Of a DNA stretch of 64,000 bases, positions 24,031-35,102 are shown piece by piece. Source of the DNA: Xiphophorus maculatus (lineage: Eukaryota > Chordata > Actinopteri > Cyprinodontiformes > Poeciliidae); assembly GCF_002775205.1 (NCBI RefSeq), contig NC_036456.1, forward strand, positions 6,401,463-6,465,462, written 5' to 3'. The notes under the pieces were generated by a model. That model was not told where the DNA came from. It was given only the letters and a program-made list of their open reading frames with translations, and did not search any database. Position numbers and translations under genes: made by a program. Within the stretch, counting starts at the first letter, position 1. Each line of letters opens with the position of its first letter.

Positions 24031-24740
24031 GTGCGCAGAAAATTATGATTCTTGGACACACAGGATCTGGGAAAAGCAGTTTTGGAAACACTGTATTTGG
24101 AGAAGACAAGATCACCATCAGCCATAAGTCCAACTCTGATGAAAGTTCATGTGAAGCAAAAACTAAATCACTCAGTGGAATAGAAACCACTCTGATCGAT
24201 ACTCCAGGCTTCTTTGATACAAACACACCTGAAGAAAGAAATAACAAAATGTATCACAGTGTTCACCTGGTCCGCACGCTTTCCTCATTGTGCTAAAACT
24301 AGAAAAATTTACTGAGCTGGAAAACAAGATCATCGAACAAATAACCCACTATGTCTCTGAAGAAGTCTTCAACTTTGCAACAGTTGTTTTTACTCACGGT
24401 GATGATCTCCAAGAAAGGCTGGAAATCAAAGATTATGTGAGATCTAACCGGTTTTTGAGTGCATTAGCAGGAAAAACGTGGTGGTCGGTGCCATGTGATA
24501 GATAATAAATACTGGAAAAATCTCTCAGATGAGACGTACAGGAGCAACGCCCACCAGGTGAAAGAGATACTGAAATCAATTGAAGAGATTGTGAATGATA
24601 ACAATGGAAACTGCTACACAAACAAGATGCTGCAAAAAGTGGAGAAATGACACAACAGGAAGAGAAGCGTATTGCACTGTTCTCAGAAAATATGTCAAAA
24701 GAAGAAATCAGGCAGAAAGCTAAAAGCAGTGTGTGATATT
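24031..24740 (+). pseudogene. GIMAP-family pseudogene (N-terminal and GTPase part)
   Basis: It starts with a clear GIMAP GTPase (IMILGHTGSGKSSFGNTVFG, LIDTPGFFDT). There are frame changes at about 24250 (after NKMYHS), at about 24480 (inside GKT..GGRCHVIDNKYW) and near 24645, and a stop where the C-terminal part would follow (KSSV, then TGA). The frame pieces together cover the AIG1 domain and the start of the C-terminal helices. It lies just downstream of the Tc1 fragment and is cut off by an unclassified repeat. It is more diverged than the two intact copies. Confidence 0.88.
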
Positions 24741-24774
24741 TTAAATAAATATCATCCCACACACTGACCGCATG

Positions 24775-24925
24775 TCACTGGTCGGTTACGGTTGAAACCA
24801 TAACATTGATTCAACATGCAAGTCACCGACCACTTTCAATTTCGTTTCAATGTCAGGCTTCAACATAGATTCAATGTTTCTGCCTAACGTTGTTTCAATG
24901 TTGTTAAACTATTATTTTGCTATCT
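24775..24925. repeat. Unclassified interspersed repeat (TTGATTCAACAT motif)
   Basis: Repeated TTTCAATGT / ACATTGATTCAA motifs in both orientations and a TATCTGGGTA end. It interrupts the GIMAP pseudogene. No coding content. Confidence 0.35.
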
Positions 24926-25684
24926 GGGTACGCAGAGTTGCTCAAATATAATAATTATGAAAAAGGGGACACATGACTGTTATGAAGGTTTTTCTCTGCA
25001 TGCAGGACTTCCTCCTGGAAGAAGAAGTTGTTAAAGGCGCAGAAGTGAAAGAGTACCTTTCCTGGCAACAGATGCAGTGAGCAGCTCAGACAGTGAATCT
25101 GAACTGAATCAACAATTTTGCTGGCTTGGTAAATAGTTTTTCTATGTATTTTATTGTAATGAATCTGCACCAGAATGCATGGGAGTAACTTTATGAAGGA
25201 CTGGTGTGGCCATGTCCCCACAGAGAGCGTCCCCACTAATATTTCCCACCAATATTTTCTTTTATGTGCCTGCACTCTGTTCAAATCATTTATTGACTCA
25301 ATCAAGCAAAGAATCTGAAAAAGGAAGGCAATGTTTTGCTATTAATTGTCAACACTACAACAGCAAGATAACAAGGTCCAAGGGAATCACATTTCACAGT
25401 TCAGTAAAAAAATATAAAGAAAGTTTGAAGTAGGACAGTAATCCACATGTGGCACAGACAAGTGATAGAAAAGTTTGATATGATAGACGGAGCAGAAAAA
25501 AAGAAATAAAAATAATACTCACAAACTACCGTTTACTTTTATTTAAGAAAAGTAAAACACAAAAAGCTACAAGTGCAAGAGGAATTTCAAATCTTCAATT
25601 AAGCTATTAACATATTTATATTTATAAAATGTGTATTTAACAAGCAGGAATCATTATTGGCAAGTAATCTGTGTTGTTCTCCTG

Positions 25685-25965
25685 TCAGTAACACTTTATT
25701 GACAGGATGTGCAAAAGACTGAAATGACATCGTCATCAACATGACAACAGGACACCTGTCATACACATGAAGGAGTCTTTATGAATGTCTATGACTGCTG
25801 TCATGAAGTGTCATTCAGTAAATAATGACACGATTAATGAAAAGTTGCTCTACAAGTTGCCTTGAAAGTCCATTAAAAGTGTCAACTTCGCATTAAAGTG
25901 TCATTATTTTCCGAATGACACGTCATGACAACAGTCATGGATGACTGAATGTAGCGTGAAGCACT
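25685..25965. repeat. Unclassified repeat rich in TGTCAT/ATGACA
   Basis: Many TGTCAT and ATGACA words in both orientations over about 280 bp, opening with the hairpin CCTGTCA ... TGACAGG. It resembles a decayed MITE; no target duplication was found. Confidence 0.35.
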
Positions 25966-26433
25966 TTGGATTCCTCTGACCTGACAAAGCGCTCCACAAG
26001 TTCAGGCCTTTCTTTCTTTAAACGTCTCAGTGGGTTTTAGTCTTGGTCACTGGCTTACAATAAATCAAAAGCTTGTAGTTTTGTGAAATTGGTGACAAAT
26101 TGGCTGATCTTACCATCAGTTTATAGGCGTGTTGTTTTTTATTATGAGGCGCCAGTGGACATAGGTAAGTGTCATCTGTTGCAGATAAATAGTTTTCTAG
26201 TTGCAAAATCCCCCAATAGGCCAAGCAGCATGTCCCCGTTGAATGTGTGGAGCTGCTGTTAAGGCTCCATCAGAGGAGATTTGGACAAATGTACTTAACC
26301 TTTCCAGACCAAACGTAGTGCCGACGATCCAGCCAAATTTGCAGAACCGTAATTCCGCCACACTTTGCGCTATTTCCCATGTAGCAGGGAGAGAAATTAA
26401 TCTGAGGGCGCTCTTTTAATAAATGGTAAATTG

Positions 26434-26636
26434 GGGGCGTGCCGTGGTGGCGTAGCGGTTAGCGCGACCCATATTTGGAGGCCTTCAGTCCTCGACTCGG
26501 CCGTCGCGGGTTCGATTCCCGGACCCGACGATATTTGCTGCATGTCTTCCCCCGTCTGCTACCCCGTTTCCTGTCAGCCTACTATCATATAAGGGACACT
26601 AGAGCCCAGAAAAGACCCCCTGGAGGGGTACAAATA
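26434..26636 (+). mobile_element. tRNA-derived SINE with 16-bp target duplication
   Basis: The head has RNA polymerase III boxes (A-like GTAGCGGTTAGCGC near 26452 and B-box GGTTCGATTCCC near 26509), followed by a non-tRNA body and a short A/T-rich tail. It is flanked by a perfect direct repeat AATAAATGGTAAATTG (26418-26433 and 26637-26652). The perfect duplication suggests a fairly recent insertion. Confidence 0.88.
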
Positions 26637-26652
26637 AATAAATGGTAAATTG

Positions 26653-27640
26653 CGAAAATAACTTGGTAGATATTGAAAGGTACAGTTGTTATGGATAAAT
26701 GGGCAAATATATTGACTCACAGGATATTTAAAGAACTGCGCACAATTAAAATAGGCAAAAATATCCAGGCGGAGATTTGAAATTTAGGTCTAAAAGGGTG
26801 AAGAGCAATTACTGAAAAGAGCCAACCAATATTAGATTGAGATTTCAGATAAATGTTTTGAAAGATAATTAAAGAATATGCTGAAGAACAATTTAAGTGG
26901 AATTTGCGTTTTGGCTCCTGAAAAATTCCCAAGTTCAGGTGATAGTTTGTGTAACCTGTGGATTTTGCCTGGACTTATTGAACTGGAGTTAGGAGACTTT
27001 TCTTTGATTGAGATTGTTGTTGCAAATAGATGATATAATTTGCCAGAATCAGCTTCTGCTTTAATGCTGTGGTGCGTTTTAACAGGTAGAGCGCATAAGA
27101 GTGGTTTTAAAAAGATCTTAATGTTCTAGATAAATAAGGAAAATATTACTCCGTGACCGATGAAGATTTTTTTCCATGATGTTTTAATATTCAAATACTA
27201 ACATTAGTGTTGAATGGAAGCTATACATGAGATCCAGGATAAAAATACTACAGGAAGCAGCTTCATCTGCTGCAGAGTGAAACCTCTGAGATGCAAATGA
27301 GAACCGTTCCCTTCTAACCAGTCTGACGTACTTCTGAACAAATGGCCGTTGTTAAAGTTATTCAGAACAAAACGAGGGGGAATTTTTGTCTGCATGTTGT
27401 GAGGATGCTGCTGTTTATTACCTGGATTACACTCACATAATCCACTGTATGTCAACCCTGTTGATACTAAATAAAACATTCAGTTTCAGCTGAATGTTTT
27501 AGTCAATATTAAACTGCATCAATATAAAACACAGAGACTTTTCCTTAAATATCTATCGATACAGACATGTTATTAAACTGCAAATATGGTAACCTAAATA
27601 TCTGCCTTATTTAAATATTTGAATATTCAAATTCCTCCCA
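26653..27640. other. No gene seen; upstream region of the lectin gene
   Basis: AT-rich, only short chance frames. It contains a perfect palindrome at 27472-27501 (arms TAAAACATTCAG / CTGAATGTTTTA, 6-nt loop) about 150 bp before the proposed lectin 5' exon. Confidence 0.45.
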
Positions 27641-28212
27641 AAAACAGTCCAGCCTAAGAAAAGTTACAGCAGAACAGAAGATCCATTGAGACGCCAAGGC
27701 AGCAGAAGCAGAACCACAGATGTAAGTTTTTATCCTCAACTCAAACTTAGACATTTATTTTATTATTGGTGTGTATCCATGTGTTTATTTTTTTGAAACA
27801 GATGTTTGTGTGTCTCTTGATATTAATGTTATGTAATGTTATGTCTTTTAACAAAAGTGTGATTTAATGAGGTGATGGTGAATTCAGAGGCAGTTGTGTA
27901 AACTGTGAAGTAGGATTTATAGTTATTAAAATGTGTGTTTGTTTTACATGTCATGGTGGGAAGCAGCTGCTCTCTGTGTTTTCCTGAACGGCACATTTGT
28001 AAAAATCCTCAGTATTAATACAATATAATTATTGTAAATAATCAATGACATTTGTATGAAGAGTGCTGTCTATTTTAGTAGGATTTATCTTCACACAGCT
28101 ACAAAAAGATTTGTCGTTGCTAGAATTTATGTTTTTATATTTTACACACATTTTCTCCAGCAGAGACAAATTTGTGGGAAAACGACATCAGACACAACAA
28201 CTAACATCAAAC

Positions 28213-30101
28213 ATGCAGTGGACTCTGCTGCTGCTCATTTGGATGGGTGAGTGTCTCTGCATAAACTATGCTGCTGAACTTTTCTTAACATAATTTTCAC
28301 CCAACAGACCATGAGATGGTAACAAATATATATTTTGAATAAAATTATCATAAAGTCAGTAGAGTAATAGCCATACTGTGCTTTAAATCTCTGCTGTGAA
28401 TAAATCCACTGAGTATTTTCATCTGTTTTAGGTCAATATTGTGTGATTGTTTGTCAGCTGTATGAGTTTCACTACATTAATGAGAATAAAAACTGGACTG
28501 AAGCTCAGCAGTACTGCAGAGAGAATCACACTGACCTGGCCACAGTGACTAACATGAAGGACATGAAGAGACTCATCAACATCTCAGCTGGAGATTGGAG
28601 TGGAGCCTGGATTGGTCTGTATTATCAAACAGATGGTACCAGAAAGTGGCACTGGTCTGATCCTGGACTGGAGTTCAATGAAAGTGAGACAAACTGGAAC
28701 CAAGGAGAACCAAATGATGCAAATGGGTGGCAGAACTGTGGATTCATATGGAAGAGCCTGAAGTGGGGAGACCAGTCCTGTAATGATGATCGATATTTTC
28801 TCTGTTATGATGGTGAGAACATTTGAGTTTCCGGCTGCATTTTAATCCTGCATTTTGAAATTAAAATAATTATCAAAAGTAAGAGAAAGTTAGACAATTT
28901 AGACAACAAAATTATTAACTATATGTGATTCGGCTACTCCTTGTAACCTCTGAAGATTTTATTCTGTTATGAAAATATTTAGATAGACTGATCCTCACAA
29001 TTTTTTAATCACAGACAGTAATTCATCCAAGAAATTGTATTCTGGAGAGAAAATGTTTAGATAGACTGATGCTCACACTTTGATTCTCACACAGACAGAA
29101 ATTCATCCAAGAAATATCACTTGATTCAAGAAAAGAAAACTTGGACAGAAGCTCAGAGTTACTGCAGAGAGAATCACACAGACCTGATCAGTGGAACGAA
29201 GCAACTACAGGATGAAGAAGTGGAAAAAGAAACCAGCTCTGTGGGAAATGATCCATACATTTTTATTGGTCTGTTCAGAGAGAAATGGAGGTGGTCAGAT
29301 GGAAGCAGTTTCTCTTTCAGAAACTGGACAAAAGGGTTTGACTATCAGGTAGAATACAGAGGTCAATGTGCCATGACTGTGTTTGGTGATGGAGGCAGAT
29401 GGAGGAATGAGAACTGTAATGAGAAAAAACCTTTCATCTGTTATGATGGTGAGATGTTCTAATAAATATTCCCACAATAAAATAATTAATACTGTGTGAC
29501 AAAAAAACTGTCGAATCTATTCCTCTATCCATACGCAGTTTTATATTTGTGTTCAGAAAAAAATATTGAAGTAACTTGAAAATATGAATATGTTTACCTT
29601 AAATCATGAACGTACAAGACACTTGAAACTTCACAATGTTCTCCCAAATCACAGATATATTTTAGTTTTTCATGCTATATTTCATTGTTCTTGTTTATAA
29701 ATAACATCCTAAGACATAAAGTATGAATTATTTTGTTCGTTTCTGAACTTCTGACAGATAAAATGATCCTGATCAAAGAAGTGATGAACTGGGAGGACGC
29801 CTTGTACTACTGCAGAGATCATCACCATGACCTGGTCACCATCACCAACATGGATGATCAAATATGGATCCAGAAGAAAGTCAAGGAGGCATCGACTCCT
29901 TTTGTCTGGATGGGTCTGCGCTACACCTGCACTCTGGATTTCTGGTTCTGGGTCAGTGATGAGATGGTCAGATATAAGAACTGGGCCAAAGGTGAACCGA
30001 TGGACGACTGTGACATGTCTGGAGCCATGGAGACGAGAGGAAAACATCAGTGGTTTAAAAGAAATGATACTGAGAAGTTTAATTTCATCTGTTCTAAGTA
30101 A
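28213..30101 (+). CDS. Secreted protein with three C-type lectin domains
   Basis: Coding exons: 28213-28246, 28432-28812, 29095-29448, 29758-30101, all joined in phase 1. An untranslated exon probably ends at 27721 (GTAAGT donor), and the start-codon exon begins at about 28161. MQWTLLLLIWMG is a signal peptide. Each later exon encodes one C-type lectin domain opening with a W..A..YCR.NHTDL-type motif. Domain 1 keeps EPN (mannose-type sugar site) but has WGD where WND is usual. Domain 2 lacks EPN. Domain 3 has EPM and lacks the third conserved cysteine (WFKRNDTEKFNFIC). Calcium-dependent sugar binding is therefore doubtful for domains 2 and 3. No transmembrane helix follows; it ends FICSK. The exon-per-domain layout resembles fish mannose-receptor-like/lectin clusters. 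The product is extracellular; the ligand is unknown. Confidence 0.85.
28978..29115 (+). repeat. Tandem duplication at the acceptor of lectin exon 3
   Basis: About 75 bp (TTTAGATAGACTGATCCTCACA ... ACAGACAGTAATTCATCCAAGAAAT) is repeated directly, so two similar acceptor sites (about 29015 and 29094) precede the second lectin domain. Only the downstream one is followed by an open lectin frame. Confidence 0.75.
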
Positions 30102-30753
30102 AGGTCAGCAGTAGTTGTTTTTAGCCAAGTGTCTTTAGATCTGAACTTCCAGGGCTTAAATCTTTTTTTTTTGATTGAAGACAACATTTAATGTTAATTA
30201 AAACCTTTTATATGCATGTTGAGTATCTACATAATCAAAAGACACAAATGTATCAGCGTATGTCAATAAAGATGTAAATAAACCATAAAAGACCAAAACA
30301 GAAATGAACATCTTTGTGTTCTTTTCATTTTAATAAGACTCAGGCTGAGTAATTTGCTTTTGGTACATCAGTTCTTCTGCATTTATTCACATTCATCCCA
30401 ACTTTTAAGTTGTTCCAGAAGCTTCACATAAATTTTAAATATCAATTAATAAAAAACATCTGAAGTCAGATCTCTGAAAGATTGAAGAATATCTGAGAAG
30501 CAGGAAACTCTCTTAACCACATTTCTCTTATTAGCTTGAGAAAAGAGTCTGTTAGTCAAACTTCAAGTATGCAGAGAAAAATATCTGAAACAAAAATATC
30601 TGGTCTGTAATTTTCATGCCTGTATTTCATAATGAAAAGAAACTTTTTAACCAAGAAACGTTTGTGCATCTAAGGGTCCCAGAATGAACTGGACTCTGTT
30701 AAAGACATGAGTTTATTTATTAAGTTTTCCTTTAGCCTAACCTATTTTATGTA
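30102..30753. other. 3' flank of the lectin gene, no further gene
   Basis: AATAAA occurs near 30265 (GTCAATAAAGATG) and is a likely polyadenylation signal. The rest shows no coding signal. Confidence 0.45.
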
Positions 30754-30950
30754 CGTTTTTATCCTCAACTCACTCTTAGACATTTATTTTATTATAGGTG
30801 TGTATCCATGTGTTTATTGGTTGAAACAGATGTTTGTGTTGCTCTTGATATTAATGTTATGTAATGTTATATCTCTTAACAAACGTGTGATTTAATGAGG
30901 TGATGGTGAATTCAGAGGCAGTTGTGTAAACTGTGAAGTAGGATTTATAG
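30754..30950 (+). repeat. Copy of the lectin gene's first intron start
   Basis: About 190 bp is close to 27731-27921 (TTTTTATCCTCAACTCA..., GTGTATCCATGTGTTTATT, GATTTAATGAGGTGATGGTGAATTC). It is a remnant of a tandem duplication of the lectin locus with no lectin exons attached. Confidence 0.8.
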
Positions 30951-31635
30951 ATCTTAGTAATACTCTGGTGTTAAACGGAAGCAAACAATTATAATAAACA
31001 AACAAACAAAAAAAAACTAAACAGAGTGACTCATCATTTATGTAAAAGACACCTGGTCTCTCTTTACAGTTCAGGGTGTGGCTCTGCTGCTGTCTCACTG
31101 AACAGTTTTGTTTTTCCTTTCACTTCTCTGCAAAACAAACATTTCCAGTAAAACAGATTTAATAAAACCAAATTGATTATATCAATCATGCAACCTATGT
31201 TAACTTCGACATTTATAGTGCGTATGAATAACATGGTGGAAATATGGTAAAATGATAAATAGCCTGTACATGAGAAGTTCTCAACTCTAGTACTTGAGTA
31301 AAAGTATTGCTACTCCTGGTCAAATCTTACTCAACTAGTAAACATTGCTCAGTCAGAAGTGTAATCAAGTTAATGTACTCTGATGAGTACTTTTGAAAAT
31401 TAATCAAAAGTAATCTAGTAATCAAAAATACGAATTATATTTTCTAATATTATTTGTACAGAACCTTGTAACTTCTTTAAACCACCTGATGATGTGTTGA
31501 CATGTAGAACCACCACAAAACTTCAACACCACCTGCAAAGACATCAGCATAGAAAAGCAATAAAAACATGACAGTTAATTTATTTCTTCTTTTTTTGACA
31601 TCTGAAGGCTCAGTATTATGCAAAAGTGATATTTT

Positions 31636-31716
31636 GAATAGAATAGAATAGAATAGAATAGAATAGAATAGAATAGAATAGAATAGAATAGAATAGAATA
31701 GAATAGAATAGAATAG
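31636..31716. repeat. (GAATA)n microsatellite
   Basis: About 16 pentamer units next to an L2 fragment on the other strand; likely its expanded 3' tail. Confidence 0.95.
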
Positions 31717-31739
31717 TAATAATTCTGTAGCTAAAGGTG

Positions 31740-32150
31740 CTCCTGTGTCAACATGGACAGGGTCCTTCTTTCTGACACCACTGTCAATTTCCAGCTCCAC
31801 TCCAGCAACATTACTGGCCTTGTGGATCAGACTCTTGATGTTCTCTCCCCTCTGCCTGCAGCCCCAGATCACCACAGCACTGGCAGCCACAGATTCATAG
31901 AACATTCTGAGCAAAGGACCTCAGCCGCCTCAGAAAGTAGAGGTGATGTTGGCCCTTCCTGTACATGGCATCGGTGTTCTTAACCCAGTCCAGTTTATTG
32001 TCAGTGTGGAGTCCCAGATATTTATAGTTCTCCACAATGTCCACACTGACCCCCTGGATGGTAATAGTGGTCACCGGTATCCTGGTCCTCCTGATCCACC
32101 ACCAGCTCCTTGGTCTTTGACACATTGAGCTGCAGATCGAATACTGAAAT
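31740..32150 (-). mobile_element. L2-type LINE fragment
   Basis: The minus strand reads reverse-transcriptase C-terminal sequence: VENYKYLGLHTDNKLDW, MYRKGQHHLYFLRRLRSF, MLRMFYESVAASAVVIWG. There is a frame change near 31900. The (GAATA)n tract follows at its 3' side. Confidence 0.8.
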
Positions 32151-32399
32151 CTGATGCAAAGAAAAGCCGGTGTCTCATTGTTTCACTGCTTCTCACTGCA
32201 ACACTACTATGTTTTGCAACAGTTTTTCAATTCTTTCTTTGCTGCTACGTCTGACCATGCCCACTGCCAGTCAGTGAACAGGAGCTAAGCCTGCGTCACC
32301 GAGCTGACCCTACTCCGAAGTAATCACCTAGAAAAACAGAGCCAGCCTTCAAAAAAGGTCGGCTCACAAAGCGAGTCGAGCCGGGACCATTAGAGCCAG

Positions 32400-33118
32400 T
32401 GGTGTCAGGGTTCCTGTGTGTGTGAGTGATGCATCTTTTCCAGCGAAGATCTTGGTGGAGAACCTGGGCAGCCTATGCAGGTGGAGCTCATCAGCCTCGC
32501 TAGAGTGCTGGGAATAAAAGAGCAGCAGAGCCTCCATTCAGTGCTGGATGATTAACATTTACCAGTAGTCTCTCTGGCCTCCTCTTGTATTCAGCTGTTA
32601 CAAACTTTTGACTTGTCTCTTGTGTATTTACCAGAAGCTTTATAGTCCTTGTGTTTGCTACCTCTAGGTTTGTCTCACTGGATTTTGTAAGAAGGATCAC
32701 TTTGACTCTTTCTTCCTGTGGATCCTACCTGCAAGTTACCTGCCTCCCTGCTCCACCATTCCTCATTTCTCCACCCCGCTCCATCAGACCCCTGGCTCTC
32801 TGTGTCACCACCTTCCTCACCACTTGTCTCAGGAATCACCATCAACCATTCTCCACACAGGACCCTGGCCATCTTTCTTCCAAGCCTCACTCAGAATCAT
32901 TATAAAGTAAGCTCTCTCATATTGCATCTCTGATCAACTTGTTTCAGGCCGCCACCATTGACCCCACTCTTGTTCCAGGCGCCGCCGATCACGTGACACT
33001 TGCCACCCTCCAGAAAGATCAGGACGATCTGTCAATTGTTGCGTATTCTTTTGAAAGTAAAACTAATTCCTAACTTGGACTCTGTTTCTGCATGTGGGTC
33101 AGAAGGTTAAGCCTGAAC
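32400..33118 (+). repeat. Unclassified interspersed repeat
   Basis: C/T-rich sequence ending in CTGTTTCTGCATGTGGGTCAGAA..., similar in layout and end to about 6725-7560 (CTGCATGTGGGCTAGAA). It abuts the GIMAP fragment at 33119. No convincing protein. Confidence 0.4.
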
Positions 33119-33493
33119 AAGATGCGGTAAAAAGTGAAGGAAATGACACAATAAGAGAAGCGTATTGCCCAGTCCTCAGAAAATATGTCAAGAGAAGAAA
33201 TCAGGCAGAAAGCTAAAAGCAGAGTGAGTGATACTTTACATAAAGTAGCAGGTATTACAACAGGTGCACTGTTGGGAGCATTTTGTGTAGCTGTCACTGT
33301 TGTAGGAGCTAAAGAAATTACTAATGTAGCAGGTAGTAGAAACACTCTCCCTGATGGGACTAGCAGTTCCAGCTGCTGTAACAGGGGCAACATCTGTTGC
33401 TGCAGCTGAAACTTCTGGCGTCAAACCAGGAGCAGTAGGATTGGTTGTAGGTGCAGCTGTGTTTGGTGCATATAAAGGATATCAGGCTGCAGA
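33119..33493 (+). pseudogene. GIMAP C-terminal fragment
   Basis: Sequence from the helical and hydrophobic C-terminal part of a GIMAP (MSREEIRQKAKSRVSDTLHK, ITTGALLGAFCVAVTVVGA, then in another frame AVTGATSVAAAETSGVKPGA). It has a stop near 33150 and a frame change near 33340. It begins at almost the place where the 24.0-kb pseudogene ends, but the overlap (EGNDT/EEMTQ..EKRIA) is not identical, so it comes from a different copy. It is cut at the right by a hAT element. Confidence 0.82.
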
Positions 33494-34408
33494 TAGTGAT
33501 GTGTCGGTCGCGAACGATCCGGCTCTAAGAGCCGGCTCTTTGTAGTGAACGATTGGAACCGGCTCCACAATAGGAGCCGTTTTAGGATCCTATTTGGGAG
33601 CCGGGTTTTTTTCTACAGTATATCGCTGTCTCTCCGCCTCCCTGTCGTTGTGCTTGTGCTCTGCAAGTGCCAGAGCCGATAGTTTTTCCCCACAGCGTTT
33701 TTTTTTTTGTCCTGCGGTGCCTCGCTGTCTCTCCCCTCCTTCTCCCTCTCCTTGCGCGTTTTGCTCTTCTGCCAGTGCTACAGCTGAGAGTTTTTTTCCC
33801 TCGGTCCACTGCCCTCATGTCAAGTGTGTGCTCCACACATCTGACCAATCACACATAGTTTCAATTAATAATGTGGCGGGAAAACACTGAAAAAAAAGTT
33901 TATCTCCACTTTTTTTGTGGAAACGGCTGGCAGTTGGCCAAGCTGTATAGCGTTCGTCGGCAGGTGTTTATGTACAGACACTCACTCAGCGGTCATGAAG
34001 CACAGAAAGAAGGGGAGTCAGTGTGAGAACTGAATAGGTGAAAATAAATGAGTGACTGAAAACGGAGCAAGATTTGGACTCATTTTAATGCTACATCAAG
34101 CTCCAGGGCAGAGTGCAGACTGTGCAAAGTCAGCATTTAATATCGTGCAGGCTCGACAAACAACCTGCACAGGCACATGCGGACATCACACGCATCGGTA
34201 TTGCTATAACATTGTTATGCGGCATTTTTACTCATCATAAGTGCTTAACAATGTCAATAATGAAACAAAATATTATAAAATTAGGTTTAAGCTATTAATT
34301 AATTAATAATGTCAAAAATATATATGGGGAGCCGAAAGAGCCGGCTCTCCACAGTAAGAAGAGCCATTAGAGCCGCATCTCGAAAAGGAGCCGAAAATCC
34401 CATCACTA
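33494..34408. mobile_element. hAT-type element with BED-finger remnant
   Basis: Starts TAGTGATG and ends CATCACTA. Near both ends it has GAGCCGGCTCT-like motifs in both orientations. A decayed BED zinc finger reads CRLCKVS ... NNLHRHMRTSH around 34110-34190, with a stop between. No complete transposase. Its 8-bp flanks do not match, so the insertion may have been altered afterwards. Confidence 0.7.
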
Positions 34409-35102
34409 GTTCCCGCTAAAGTCTTTTGTTGTTGTTTTTTTTGTTTTTGCCCCAATTTTTACTTTACGACAATCTTACAACGTCCTGCAGTGAGCGCTGT
34501 GTTACGTGGTGGTGTGTTGAATATGTCAGATGTAAAATCGGGCATATTCAACATCGTCTTGGCCCGATTATCTCAGCCTGTGGGGTTTTTACTGACTGGG
34601 AGCGAAACGCAGCCTGTTGAATGTGACATCCCAAACAGTTGACATGGCAACTGAGAGTCCGGTGGACATCAGAGGTGATACGTGGAAATGTTTATTACTA
34701 TATATAAAGGTCATTTTTATACATGTTTATTATATGTGGTTATGTTTATTCAGTTAAAAATGTTAACTACGAACAAACATAACTCACCTCCAAATCATAG
34801 TGCAGCAAATAGAGCGGCTGCTCCCGCCATCTTTTATCAAACGCCTTTTCTTTTTACGTCTTTTATCGCTTCAAATGAGCCACGAGGTGGATGGACGTCA
34901 TCCACCTCAGAAACAGTAGCAGGTTGACAGGACACAGAATCCACAACAAACACCGTGTTAATGTTATGCTGTAATGCTGTAATATTCCTCTCTGTCATTC
35001 CAAACCATGGAGTCAGGATTGTGTCTGGACCATGAAAACATGAGCCTGGACATTAACTTCTTATGCAATTGCACTCACTTTAACACTGTTGCTAATACTG
35101 TT
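34409..35102. other. No gene seen
   Basis: Only short chance frames. The inverted GIMAP duplication starts just to the right. Confidence 0.45.

Noticed and set aside
26440-26520. True tRNA gene
   Set aside because: Polymerase III boxes are present, but there is no full cloverleaf, and a SINE body and target duplications follow.
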